DNA of 64,000 nt from Rugosimonospora africana. Lineage in GTDB: Bacteria > Actinomycetota > Actinomycetes > Mycobacteriales > Micromonosporaceae. Numbering within the stretch: the first letter of the stretch is position 1; each line of letters begins with the position of its first letter. The position numbers and the translations under genes were made by a program. Of the stretch, positions 36,791 to 45,086 are shown piece after piece. The notes beneath the pieces were generated by a model. The model worked only from the letters and a program-made list of their open reading frames with translations. It was not told where the DNA came from and ran no database searches. Location of the stretch: positions 1 through 64,000 of the forward strand of contig NZ_BONZ01000076.1 in NCBI RefSeq assembly GCF_016862975.1. The letters are read 5' to 3'.

Positions 36791-37511
36791 CCAGGACGAG
36801 CGGCGGGCGGAACTGGCCGCGAACCTGGGCCGGGTCCGCCGCCGCATCGCCGACGCCTGCGCAGCCGCGGGTCGGGCTCGCGACGAGGTCACCCTGGTCG
36901 CGGTCACCAAGACGTACCCGGCGCAGGACGTACTGCACCTGGCCGGCCTCGGCGTCGGTGACGTCGGGGAAAACCGGGACCAGGAGGCGGCACCGAAAGC
37001 GACGCAGGTCAGCGCCGCCGGGGTGGACGTGCGCTGGCACTTCGTCGGTCAGCTGCAGCGCAACAAGTGCCGCTCGGTGGCCGGGTACGCCGACCTCGTG
37101 CACTCCGTGGACAGCGTGCGCCTGGCCATGGCGCTCGGGGACGCGGCGGCACAGCGCCGGGAGTCGCCGCTCGACGTGCTGGTACAGGTCAGCATCGACG
37201 GCGACCCGGCGCGCGGCGGCGCCAGGCAGGGCGGCCCTCCGGACACCGACCTGGACCAGGTGGCCGAGGCGGTCGCGGCCGCCGAGTCGCTGCGGCTGAG
37301 CGGCGTCATGACGGTCGCTCCGGTGGATTGGGACCCGGGTGCGGCGTTCGAACGACTTGCCGGAATCGCCGAACGACTGCGGGTCAATTACCCGACAGCC
37401 ACGCTGATCTCCGCTGGTATGAGCGCTGACGTGGAATCGGCCGTCGAATTCGGCGCGACACATGTGCGCATCGGCAGCGCATTGCTCGGAAACCGACCGG
37501 CGCTGCGGTAA
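36783..37511 (+). CDS. yggS: YggS-family pyridoxal-phosphate homeostasis protein (PLPBP)
   Basis: 242 residues, TIM-barrel PLP-binding protein like the N-domain of alanine racemase. The PLP lysine is in [37 protein letters not shown] and [29 protein letters not shown] are family blocks. It binds PLP and has no known catalytic activity. GTG 36783 overlaps the ftsZ end by 8 bp. The laccase-domain gene (pgeF/yfiH) that many actinobacteria have between ftsZ and yggS is absent. Confidence 0.93.
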   Translation: MPDQDERRAELAANLGRVRRRIADACAAAGRARDEVTLVAVTKTYPAQDVLHLAGLGVGDVGENRDQEAAPKATQVSAAGVDVRWHFVGQLQRNKCRSVAGYADLVHSVDSVRLAMALGDAAAQRRESPLDVLVQVSIDGDPARGGARQGGPPDTDLDQVAEAVAAAESLRLSGVMTVAPVDWDPGAAFERLAGIAERLRVNYPTATLISAGMSADVESAVEFGATHVRIGSALLGNRPALR

Positions 37512-37737
37512 CCTCATTCTCGGACACCAAACTACACGGTTGTTATTTCGCCGTTGGTTCGACCAGTCCGGCTCGGCGCATCTGGCGTCGCCCGGCGATC
37601 CGGACCAGTCGCAGGCGAGGGATGCGGCCGTTGAATACGGCGCGGGATCCGTGGGGCGGTCGGTGCCGGAGTCGGTGTTCAGGCGGGGCCACGCGGCATC
37701 GGCCGGGGGCGGTGTCGAAGGGCGGAGAGGGACAGCG
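37512..37737. other. 226-bp yggS-sepF gap
   Basis: Slightly lower GC at the left end (37525-37560), which may hold a sepF promoter. No -35/-10 pair is convincing. No gene. Confidence 0.3.
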
Positions 37738-38319
37738 ATGGGCGCGATGCGCAAGGCGGGCGTATGGCTCGGCCTCATCGAGGACGATGAGGACCGCGGC
37801 TACGACGACGAGGACTTCGAGGACGAGGTCGAAGAGACCCCGGCTCCCATCCGTCCCCGTGCGACCGCCGATCGACTGGCCGAGGCGCGGGAATCCGGTC
37901 GGGTCGACCGGACAGCCGTGCGTCCGCTCGGGCGGCCTGGTTCGCAAACCATGTCGGCCTACCCGACCCGGGACAATCTGGCCCTTGCACCACAAGTTCA
38001 GTTGCGGGAGCGTGCGGTGGTGAACGAAGAGGAGGAGCGCCGGTACCAGATCACCACGCTGCATCCGACCACGTACAACGAGGCACGTACGATCGGCGAG
38101 CACTTCCGAGACGGCGTACCAGTGATCATGAACTTGACCGAAATGGCTGAGGCGGATGCCAAACGTCTGGTTGATTTCGCGGCCGGTCTGGCGTTCGGTC
38201 TGCGCGGTACGATGGAGCGCGTGACCAATCGGGTGTTCCTGCTCTCACCGGCCAACGTTCAGGTCACAGAGGCGGACAAGGCCAGGATCGCTGAGGGCGG
38301 GTTCTTCAACCAGAGCTGA
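37738..38319 (+). CDS. sepF: Cell division protein SepF
   Basis: 193 residues. The N-terminal amphipathic membrane anchor is MGAMRKAGVWLGLIEDDED, followed by an acidic, disordered linker. The C-terminal SepF fold is YNEARTIGEHFRDGVPVIMNLTEMAEADAKRLVDFAAGLAFGLRG, ending in RVFLLSPANVQV. It ties FtsZ to the membrane; in actinobacteria, which lack FtsA, it is the main anchor. ATG 37738 is used; ATG 37747 is a close alternative. Confidence 0.95.
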   Translation: MGAMRKAGVWLGLIEDDEDRGYDDEDFEDEVEETPAPIRPRATADRLAEARESGRVDRTAVRPLGRPGSQTMSAYPTRDNLALAPQVQLRERAVVNEEEERRYQITTLHPTTYNEARTIGEHFRDGVPVIMNLTEMAEADAKRLVDFAAGLAFGLRGTMERVTNRVFLLSPANVQVTEADKARIAEGGFFNQS

Positions 38320-38340
38320 GCCAAGGGACCCCCCGGAGAC

Positions 38341-38637
38341 GTGAAATCGATCATCGGCCAGACTCTGTATCTGGTGCTGTATTTCTTCCTTCTGATCTTG
38401 CTCGGCAGGTTCGTGATGAGCGCTGTCTTGGCCTACGGACGGCGCTGGCATCCCCGTCGGGGAGCGGCAGCAGCACTTGAGGTCGTGTGGAGCGTCACTG
38501 ATCCGGCCCTCAAACCGTTGAGGCGTGTGATCCCTCCGCTTCGAGTTGGTACCGTGAGCGTTGACCTATCGGCCCTTGTGCTGCTGCTTATTCTGTACGT
38601 GCTGATGAACGTCGTGAGACGGCTGTTGATCTCTTAG
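38341..38637 (+). CDS. YggT-family membrane protein
   Basis: 98 residues with two membrane helices ([18 protein letters not shown] and [19 protein letters not shown]) around the conserved [22 protein letters not shown] loop. Family function is unknown; it is regularly found between sepF and divIVA and may take part in membrane organisation. GTG 38341 is preceded by CCGGAGAC, 21 bp after sepF. Confidence 0.9.
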   Translation: MKSIIGQTLYLVLYFFLLILLGRFVMSAVLAYGRRWHPRRGAAAALEVVWSVTDPALKPLRRVIPPLRVGTVSVDLSALVLLLILYVLMNVVRRLLIS

Positions 38638-38693
38638 GTGTACCTTGCCTGGACGACAGCCACCTGCGGCCGCAACTGACCCGAGGAGTTTCG

Positions 38694-39488
38694 ATGCCGC
38701 TGACCCCGGCCGACGTGCACAACGTCGCCTTCAAAAAACCCCCCATTGGTAAGCGGGGGTATGACGAGGAGGAGGTCGACGCCTTCCTCGATGAGGTCGA
38801 GCGCGAACTTGCCCGTCTGATCGAAGAGAACAACGAGCTTCGCGCGCAGGCTGAGCGCGGTGGCGGACGCCCGAGCGCTCCCGCCGGCCCCGGTGGCGAC
38901 CCCCGGCTCGCTCAGGAGAATGCCGAGCTGAAGGCTCAGCTGGACCGGGTCAACCGGGACAAGGCGGCGGCCGAGCAGGCTGCCCGCTCGATGCAGTCCG
39001 AGCTGGAGCAAGTCCGTGCGCAGGGTGCGCCGGTGGTGAACGGCGATGGTGAGCAGCAGGCGCTGCGCGTGCTGATGATGGCTCAGCGGACCGCTGACGA
39101 CCACGTCGCCGACGCCCGCCGTGAGTCGGACAAGCTGCTGTCCGACGCTCGGTCGAAGTCCGAGGAAGTCACCCGCGAGGCGCGGGCCAAGGCCGACGCG
39201 CTGGAGCGCGACGCCCGCCAGCGGCACCAGGAGGCCATGGGCGGCCTGGACGCCAAGCGGTCGGCGCTGCAGAAGCACATCGAGGAGCTGAAGCAGTTCG
39301 AGCGGGAGTACCGGACTCGGCTGCGGGCCTACCTGGAGAGCCAGCTGCGCGACCTCGGCGACCACGGCAAGGGCCTGGAAGCCGAGCTCAACCAGGTTGA
39401 GGCGTCCAGGGTGGCAGCCGGTGGATTGGCCGCGGCCGGGGCAGCATATGGTGGGCGTCCAGGAATCGATAGCGCTAATAGTCGGTAG
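38694..39488 (+). CDS. divIVA: DivIVA-family polar growth protein (Wag31)
   Basis: 264 residues. The N-terminal membrane-curvature domain is [36 protein letters not shown], then a Gly/Pro linker and a long coiled coil at about residues 75-245 rich in Ala, Glu, Arg and Lys. It marks poles and septa and directs tip growth in actinobacteria. ATG 38694 has GAGGAG upstream. A TACCTT box at 38641 may be a promoter element. Confidence 0.95.
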   Translation: MPLTPADVHNVAFKKPPIGKRGYDEEEVDAFLDEVERELARLIEENNELRAQAERGGGRPSAPAGPGGDPRLAQENAELKAQLDRVNRDKAAAEQAARSMQSELEQVRAQGAPVVNGDGEQQALRVLMMAQRTADDHVADARRESDKLLSDARSKSEEVTREARAKADALERDARQRHQEAMGGLDAKRSALQKHIEELKQFEREYRTRLRAYLESQLRDLGDHGKGLEAELNQVEASRVAAGGLAAAGAAYGGRPGIDSANSR

Positions 39489-39514
39489 TCGCCACGCCTC
39501 CCGGAGGATGAGTA

Positions 39515-40240
39515 GTGATCGTCGGAAGCCTTCTGCTCATTCTCGTGGCGGTGGGTCTGCTCGGCCTCGGGCTGGTGAGCGGTTCCAACGCGTTCCTGAT
39601 CGGCTCGATCGCCGCGAGTTTGCTCGCGGCGATCTTGCTGATCGTGGGCGCTCGCCGAGCCGCCGCGAGCCGAGCCGCCGCTAATGGTCGATCGTCGCGC
39701 GGCCTCGACCCGAGCGGTCTGGTCGACACGATGGCCGGCCAGGCCGAAGCGCGCGACCCGCGCGGCGGGTCGGACGCGCGTGAGGCGCTGCGTCAGGCGG
39801 CCCGAGGTAATCGGATGGGCGCTGCCCCCGGTGAGCGCGACGGCGCGCTGGGTGACCCCATGGCTGGGGACACCATCATCGACGAGGCGCCCACCCAGGT
39901 ATTCATTCCGCCGCAGTCGCGGATGGGCATGTCGCCCGAGCGCGACCTGGACGACCCCGACGGCGAGGAGTTCGGCGGCGCGGAGTTCGGCGACGAGGAT
40001 CCGCCGGACGAGCCTGCGGCCCAGGTCGTGTCCCCGCAGGACGCTGCGCGCGTGGCGCAGATGAGCACCGAGGTGCTCGTCATCGACGGCCGGCCCCGCT
40101 ACCACCACCCGGCCTGCGTGCACTTGCTGGGCAGGGAAAACGAGCCGCTACCGGTCAGCGAGGCGGTCGACCTGGGCTTCACGCCGTGCGGCTTGTGCGA
40201 GCCGGACGCCGCGATGCTCGCCGAGGCGCGTCGAGCCTGA
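39515..40240 (+). CDS. Two-helix membrane protein with C-terminal Ada-like zinc motif
   Basis: 241 residues, family not named. Two membrane helices sit at about residues 2-23 and 27-46 (MIVGSLLLILVAVGLLGLGL, FLIGSIAASLLAAILLIVG). An acidic, disordered middle follows, then a C-terminal segment with YHHPACVHL (Cys201) and GFTPCGLC (Cys225, Cys228). Spacing and the PC-x-x-C ending resemble the Ada metal-binding fold. The gene follows divIVA by 26 bp and has GGAGG at proper spacing before GTG 39515. A role in polar growth is inferred only from position. Confidence 0.7.
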   Translation: MIVGSLLLILVAVGLLGLGLVSGSNAFLIGSIAASLLAAILLIVGARRAAASRAAANGRSSRGLDPSGLVDTMAGQAEARDPRGGSDAREALRQAARGNRMGAAPGERDGALGDPMAGDTIIDEAPTQVFIPPQSRMGMSPERDLDDPDGEEFGGAEFGDEDPPDEPAAQVVSPQDAARVAQMSTEVLVIDGRPRYHHPACVHLLGRENEPLPVSEAVDLGFTPCGLCEPDAAMLAEARRA

Positions 40241-40280
40241 GCGGGCTCGTCCAGGTCCCGCCGTCCAGCCGAGGTGAGCT

Positions 40281-41777
40281 CTGGACCTGACCCGGGCGCT
40301 ACTGCTGGCCGCCGCCGTACTCCTGGTGGCGGTCGGCGCCGTCCGGCTGTCCACCAGGCTCGGGCTGCCCAGCCTGCTGGTGTACCTCGCTCTCGGCGTC
40401 GCGATCGGTGAGGCCGGCCTCGGCATCCGATTCGATGACGCGGAGCTGACCCGTACGCTCGGGATCTGCGCGCTCATCGTGATCATCGCCGAGGGCGGGC
40501 TGACCGCTCGCTGGTCCGCGCTGCGTCCGGTGCTCGGGCCGGCGGTGGTGCTGTCGACGCTGGGGGTGGCGGTCAGCATCGCGGTCGTCGGCCTGGTGGC
40601 CCGGCTGGTGCTGAACGTCGGGTGGCAGGTCGCGCTGCTGTACGGCGCGGTGCTCTCGTCCACCGACGCGGCGGCGGTCTTCTCCACCTTGCGCAGGCTG
40701 CGGCTGCGCCCCCGGAACACGGCGATCCTGGAAGCCGAGTCCGGCATCAACGACGCGCCGGTGGTGCTCCTGGTCACCCTGCTGTCCACGGGTTCGCTCA
40801 GCGACCACCCGTGGTGGCAGGAGTTGCTGCTGGTCGGGTACGAGCTGGTGGTCGGCGCCGCGGTCGGGCTGGTGGTCGGCCTGCTCGGGCGGTGGGCGCT
40901 GCGCCGGGCCGCGTTGCCCTCCGCCGGCCTGTACCCGCTGGCCGCGATCGGGCTGACCGTGTTCGCGTACGCCACCGGGACGGTCGCGCACGCGTCCGGC
41001 TTCCTCGCCGTCTACGTGGCCGGGGTCGCGCTGGGCAACGCCCGGCTGCCGCACCGGCACGCGATCCTGGGGTTCGCCGAGGGGGTGGCGTGGCTGGCCC
41101 AGATCGGGCTGTTCGTGCTGCTCGGCCTGCTCGCGTCGCCCGGCAGGCTGGGACACGCGGTGGTGCCGGCACTGATCGTCGGGCTGGCCCTGGTGCTGGC
41201 GGCACGGCCGCTGTCGGTGCTGGCCAGCGCCACGCCGTTCCGGATCCGCTGGCGGGATCAGGGCTTCCTGTCCTGGGCCGGACTGCGGGGCGCGGTACCG
41301 ATCGTGCTCGCCACCATCCCGCTGTCCGAGCGGGTACCCGGCGCCCGGGACCTGTTCGATGTGGTGTTCGTCCTGGTGGTGGTGTTCACCCTGGTACAGG
41401 GCAGCACGCTGCCGGCGGTGGCGCGGTGGCTCCGGGTACAGGCGCCGGCCGAGGCGACCGAACTCATGGTGGAGACCGCCCCGCTGGAACGGATGCGGGC
41501 CGACCTGTTGCAGGTGGACGTACCAGCCGGTTCCCGACTTGCCGGTGTGTACCTGGACGAGTTGCGCCTGCCGGTCGGCGCGGTGGTGACGCTGGTACTG
41601 CGGCGGGGCACCGGGTTCGTTCCCGAGCCGGACACCCGGCTGTGTACCGGCGACAGCCTGCTCATCGTGGCGACGGTCGAGGCCCGCGACGCGGCCGAGC
41701 GGCGGCTGCGCGCGGTGAGCCGGCGCGGCCGGCTGGCCCGCTGGTTTCACGAGGAGGGCCGCGAGGAGCTGGCCTGA
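40281..41777 (+). CDS. CPA1/NhaP2-type cation:proton antiporter with TrkA-C domain
   Basis: 498 residues. About twelve helices with antiporter motifs SSTDAAAVFSTL and ILEAESGINDAPVVLLVTLL (Asn-Asp ion site). A cytoplasmic TrkA-C (RCK_C) domain covers about residues 405-480 (VPAGSRLAGVYLDELRLPVGAVVTLVLRRG). The group exports K+ or Na+ in exchange for H+. The first conventional start, GTG 40326, would cut the first helix; CTG 40281 with AGGTGAG just upstream gives MDLTRALLLAAAVLLVAVGAVR, a complete helix, so I prefer the CTG. Confidence 0.85.
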   Translation: MDLTRALLLAAAVLLVAVGAVRLSTRLGLPSLLVYLALGVAIGEAGLGIRFDDAELTRTLGICALIVIIAEGGLTARWSALRPVLGPAVVLSTLGVAVSIAVVGLVARLVLNVGWQVALLYGAVLSSTDAAAVFSTLRRLRLRPRNTAILEAESGINDAPVVLLVTLLSTGSLSDHPWWQELLLVGYELVVGAAVGLVVGLLGRWALRRAALPSAGLYPLAAIGLTVFAYATGTVAHASGFLAVYVAGVALGNARLPHRHAILGFAEGVAWLAQIGLFVLLGLLASPGRLGHAVVPALIVGLALVLAARPLSVLASATPFRIRWRDQGFLSWAGLRGAVPIVLATIPLSERVPGARDLFDVVFVLVVVFTLVQGSTLPAVARWLRVQAPAEATELMVETAPLERMRADLLQVDVPAGSRLAGVYLDELRLPVGAVVTLVLRRGTGFVPEPDTRLCTGDSLLIVATVEARDAAERRLRAVSRRGRLARWFHEEGREELA

Positions 41778-41830
41778 CGCGCGGCGCACCGGCACTTCTC
41801 AGGTCAATCGGGTCAGATCGTGTGGCATGT

Positions 41831-41859
41831 TTGTCGGCGGCCCGTACGTTCCGTATCCT
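41831..41859 (+). promoter_or_regulatory. Promoter TTGTCG-N17-TATCCT
   Basis: -35 TTGTCG (41831-41836), 17-bp spacer, -10 TATCCT (41854-41859). It lies 61 bp upstream of the DksA-like ATG. Confidence 0.65.
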
Positions 41860-41920
41860 TGCCAACCTCTGGAGTGCGCGGCGCCCCGCCGCGCGCCCGT
41901 TTTTGCATCTGGGGGATGCC

Positions 41921-42634
41921 ATGGCCGAGCGTGCACCTGCCACGCGGAAGGCCGCATCGGGGGCGGCCGCGGCGACGGCGCGGACAAGTGGCACAAAACG
42001 CCCGAGGGGTACGGGCGAGTCCTCTTCTGTCGCGAAGTTGACGGCGGCGCATCCCCGAACGCAATCCGCCTCGCCGGCCGGCGCGGCGCCGACGACAACC
42101 GATCCGGCACAGCCGATCGCTGCGGAGAACGCGGCCGAGGGAGCGACGATGGCCAAGCCAGCCGAGACCAGGACCACTGCGACCAAGTCCACCGCGACCA
42201 AGTCCACCGCGGCCAAGTCCACCGCGACAGCCACCGAGGCAAAGGGCACCAAGGTCGCGCCCAAGACCACCCGCAGCGCGGCGGAGACCGAGAAGATCCG
42301 GGTGGCCCTGGTCGAACGGCTCGGCGAGCTGAAGGACGAGTACCGGTCGACGGTGTCCGAGATCACCGAACTCCAGCGCGACCGGCTGACCGACTCGGCC
42401 GGCGACGACCAGGCCGACACCGGCACCAAGACGTTCGAGCGCGAGCAGGAGATCTCGCTGGCCAACACGATCCTGGAGCGGGTGACCCAGGTCGAGCGGG
42501 CCCTGGACCGGCTCGGCGAGGGCGGCTACGGCTGGTGTGAGCGGTGCGGCAACCCGATCCCGGTCGAGCGGCTGGCGGCGTTCCCGTCCGCTACCCTCTG
42601 CGTGTCTTGCAAGCAGTTGGAGGAGCGGCGCTGA
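41921..42634 (+). CDS. TraR/DksA-type zinc-finger protein with Lys/Ala/Thr-rich tail
   Basis: 237 residues. The C-terminal DksA-like part (from about 120) has a coiled coil (RVALVERLGELKDEYRSTVSEITELQRDR) and a C4 zinc finger, CERCG at 206 and CVSC at 227. The first 120 residues are Ala/Thr/Lys-rich with a KSTAT repeat, like a histone H1 tail. An internal ATG at 42149, with GAGGGAG 5 nt upstream, would give a 161-residue form without most of the tail. Such proteins bind RNA polymerase; target genes unknown. Confidence 0.85.
   Translation: MAERAPATRKAASGAAAATARTSGTKRPRGTGESSSVAKLTAAHPRTQSASPAGAAPTTTDPAQPIAAENAAEGATMAKPAETRTTATKSTATKSTAAKSTATATEAKGTKVAPKTTRSAAETEKIRVALVERLGELKDEYRSTVSEITELQRDRLTDSAGDDQADTGTKTFEREQEISLANTILERVTQVERALDRLGEGGYGWCERCGNPIPVERLAAFPSATLCVSCKQLEERR
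42179..42223 (+). repeat. 15-bp triplication in the DksA-like gene
   Basis: GCGACCAAGTCCACC at 42179 and 42194 with a one-base variant at 42209, coding for the repeated A-T/A-K-S-T unit. Confidence 0.85.
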
Positions 42635-43254
42635 GCACCGACGGTGTGATCAACGGTGTGTCCGGGCCGGGCGAGGGGGCCGCGGTGGCGGACGAGGAGG
42701 CACCGGCCACCACGGTGACACCGGCGCGCCCGCGTGGCCTGGCGCTGGGCGTTCTCGCGGGCGCCATGATCCTCGTGGTGCTCATCGACGTCCTGACGAA
42801 GTACCTCGTGGTCGCGAAGCTCACCGACCACGCGCCGGTCAAGGTGCTGGGTGGCTTCTTCTATCTGGACCTGACCCGTAACAGCGGGGCGGCGTTCAGC
42901 CTGGGCACCGGCCACACCTGGGTGTTTCCCCTGGTCACTCTCGTGGTGCTGGGGTTCATCGGCTGGCTGGCCCGGCGGCTGCGCTCGGTACCCTGGGCGA
43001 TCGCCCTCGGACTCGTGCTCGGCGGCGCGCTGGGCAACCTCGGCGACCGGCTGTTCCGGGCACCCGGGTTCCTCGAAGGGCACGTGGTCGACTTCGTCAG
43101 CCTGTTCGGCCCGAACGGCGAGCACTGGCCGATCTTCAACCTGGCCGACGCGTCGCTGTGCTGCGGCGTCGTACTGGCCGTGCTGCTGGAGGTGTTCGGC
43201 AGGCGCCGGGACGGCGGCCACGGACGCGACACGGGGCAGCGTGGCGAGCACTGA
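42631..43254 (+). CDS. lspA: Lipoprotein signal peptidase II
   Basis: 207 residues. Four membrane helices; catalytic Asp motifs are [24 protein letters not shown] and [10 protein letters not shown]. It cleaves signal peptides of diacylglyceryl-modified prolipoproteins. The N-terminal 40 residues precede the first helix. CTG 42631 is placed 5 nt after GGAGGAG and overlaps the preceding TGA; GTG 42646 is the conventional alternative but lacks a Shine-Dalgarno. Its end overlaps the next gene by 14 bp. Confidence 0.9.
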   Translation: MSTDGVINGVSGPGEGAAVADEEAPATTVTPARPRGLALGVLAGAMILVVLIDVLTKYLVVAKLTDHAPVKVLGGFFYLDLTRNSGAAFSLGTGHTWVFPLVTLVVLGFIGWLARRLRSVPWAIALGLVLGGALGNLGDRLFRAPGFLEGHVVDFVSLFGPNGEHWPIFNLADASLCCGVVLAVLLEVFGRRRDGGHGRDTGQRGEH

Positions 43255-44185
43255 CGGCGAGCGCCGCTTCATGCCGGTACCGGACGGCCTGGACGGCATG
43301 CGGCTCGACCAGGCCGTGTCGCGCCTGTTCGGACTCTCCCGTACCGCAGCCGCGGCGCTGGTCGAGGCCGGTGACGCCATCGTCGACGGGCAGCCGCGCC
43401 CGAAGTCGGACAAGGTGAGCGCCGGCTCGTGGCTGGAGGTCACGCTCCCGCCGCCGCCCGGCGCCGCTGTCGCTCTCGCCCCGGAGCCGGTCGACGGGCT
43501 GCGGATCGTCTATGACGACGACGACATCGTGGTGGTGGACAAACCGGTCGGGGTCGCCGCGCATCCGAGTCCGGGCTGGACCGGCCCGACCGTCATCGGC
43601 GGGCTGGCGGCGATGGGCGAACGCATCGCGACGAGCGGCGCCGCCGAGCGGCAGGGTGTGGTGCACCGGCTGGACGTCGGCACCACCGGGCTGATGGTGG
43701 TCGCGAAGAGCGAGGTGGCGTACAGCGCTCTGAAGCGCGCGTTCAAGGAACGCGAGGTGGAGAAGCGGTACAGCGCCGTGGTGCAGGGCCACCTCGACCC
43801 GTTGCGGGGCACGATCGACGCGCCGATCGACCGGCACCCCGGCCGCGACTACAAGTTCGCGGTGGTGTCCGGCGGCAAGCCGAGCATCACGCACTACGAC
43901 ACCATCGAGGCGTTCCCGTCGGCCAGCCTGGTCGACGTACACCTGGAGACCGGCCGTACGCACCAGATCCGGGTGCACTTCGCGGCGCTGCGGCACCCGT
44001 GTGTGGGCGACCTGACCTATGGCGCCGACCCGACCCTGGCAGCCCGGCTGGACCTCACCCGGCAGTGGCTGCACGCCCGGGAGCTGTCCTTCGAGCACCC
44101 GACCTCCGGTGAGCGGGTGCGGTTCGAGAGCGAGTACCCGAGCGACCTGAGCCACGCGCTGGCTGTGCTGGGCGACGGTTGGTGA
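43241..44185 (+). CDS. RluA/RluD-family rRNA pseudouridine synthase
   Basis: 314 residues. An N-terminal S4 RNA-binding domain ([30 protein letters not shown]) precedes the catalytic domain, with the active Asp in [19 protein letters not shown] and the blocks [40 protein letters not shown]. By analogy with RluD it modifies the 23S rRNA, but the exact sites cannot be read. GTG 43241 overlaps the lspA end, a common actinobacterial pairing. Confidence 0.92.
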   Translation: MASTDGERRFMPVPDGLDGMRLDQAVSRLFGLSRTAAAALVEAGDAIVDGQPRPKSDKVSAGSWLEVTLPPPPGAAVALAPEPVDGLRIVYDDDDIVVVDKPVGVAAHPSPGWTGPTVIGGLAAMGERIATSGAAERQGVVHRLDVGTTGLMVVAKSEVAYSALKRAFKEREVEKRYSAVVQGHLDPLRGTIDAPIDRHPGRDYKFAVVSGGKPSITHYDTIEAFPSASLVDVHLETGRTHQIRVHFAALRHPCVGDLTYGADPTLAARLDLTRQWLHARELSFEHPTSGERVRFESEYPSDLSHALAVLGDGW

Positions 44186-44198
44186 GCGGCGGCGCTCG

Positions 44199-44900
44199 GT
44201 GAGACCGGCGCTGTCCCGGCTGGTCCGCGGCGCCCGGCGGATCGGGTATCAACTGGCCGCCGTGGTGGCCGCGCTCGTCGCGGTCGCCGTGGTACTCGCC
44301 GTCCGGCACGGTTCGGCCGAGCCCTCGGGCACCGCGACCGGCGACGTCGTCCGGGTCGGTGTCGGGCAGGGCGCGTCGATTCCGGCGTACCTGCGGGACA
44401 GCCGCGACCGGCTGGACGCCATGCCGGCCGGGCAGTCCGGGTACGCGCTGGTGTCGCTTGCCGGTTACCTGTCGCCCGGGGAGTTGGTGCCGGTACTGGC
44501 CGGAGTGGAGACCTTCCAGGTGTACGCCCGGGTACCGCTGCCCGACGTGCAGACCGCGATCGTCAAGATCCCGGTCGCCACGATCCCCGACGACGTGACG
44601 GCCGGCATGGACGCCGAGGCCGGGGAGCGTGCCCGGCAGGCGTCGCGCGCCGGCGACCAGGTGGCCGCGACCGAGGCCGAGCGCTACCGGCAGCACTGCG
44701 CCTGCGTGTACGCGGCGGTGGTGCGCGCCCCGGCCGGTACCCTGCGGCAGCTGGCCGCCCGGGCCTCGGTACGGGCCGTCGACCCCGCGCCCCGGGTGAG
44801 CCAACTCGACCTCGCGGTGTTCCTTCCGCCGCTGCCCGAGCAGAGCGATACGGCACAACCTCCGAAAGACTCCGCACCACTGCCGTCCGGCTCGAAGTAA
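44199..44900 (+). CDS. Hypothetical single-pass membrane protein
   Basis: 233 residues, not recognised. A basic N-terminus and one membrane helix at about residues 17-39 (YQLAAVVAALVAVAVVLAV) are followed by a probably extracellular domain. A predicted alpha/beta stretch (YALVSLAGYLSPGELVPVLAG, VETFQVYARVPLP) and a single close Cys pair (CAC) are visible. The C-terminus is Pro/Ser-rich. GTG 44199 lies 13 bp after the pseudouridine synthase. Confidence 0.6.
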   Translation: MRPALSRLVRGARRIGYQLAAVVAALVAVAVVLAVRHGSAEPSGTATGDVVRVGVGQGASIPAYLRDSRDRLDAMPAGQSGYALVSLAGYLSPGELVPVLAGVETFQVYARVPLPDVQTAIVKIPVATIPDDVTAGMDAEAGERARQASRAGDQVAATEAERYRQHCACVYAAVVRAPAGTLRQLAARASVRAVDPAPRVSQLDLAVFLPPLPEQSDTAQPPKDSAPLPSGSK

Positions 44901-45086
44901 GAGTGTGCGACGCCCGATGATCTCGACTGGTACGAGCCGAAGGCACCAGCGCGCGGCGACCGCAGACGTGGGAGAGTAGACGAGGCATCCTCGCGTGGGT
45001 TGATCATCTGCCGAGCGTGCCGGGGGTGGGGCATCGGCGAGGACCGTACCCTTGAGAGCGGACGAGCGGGCGGTAGGAGGGTCAGC

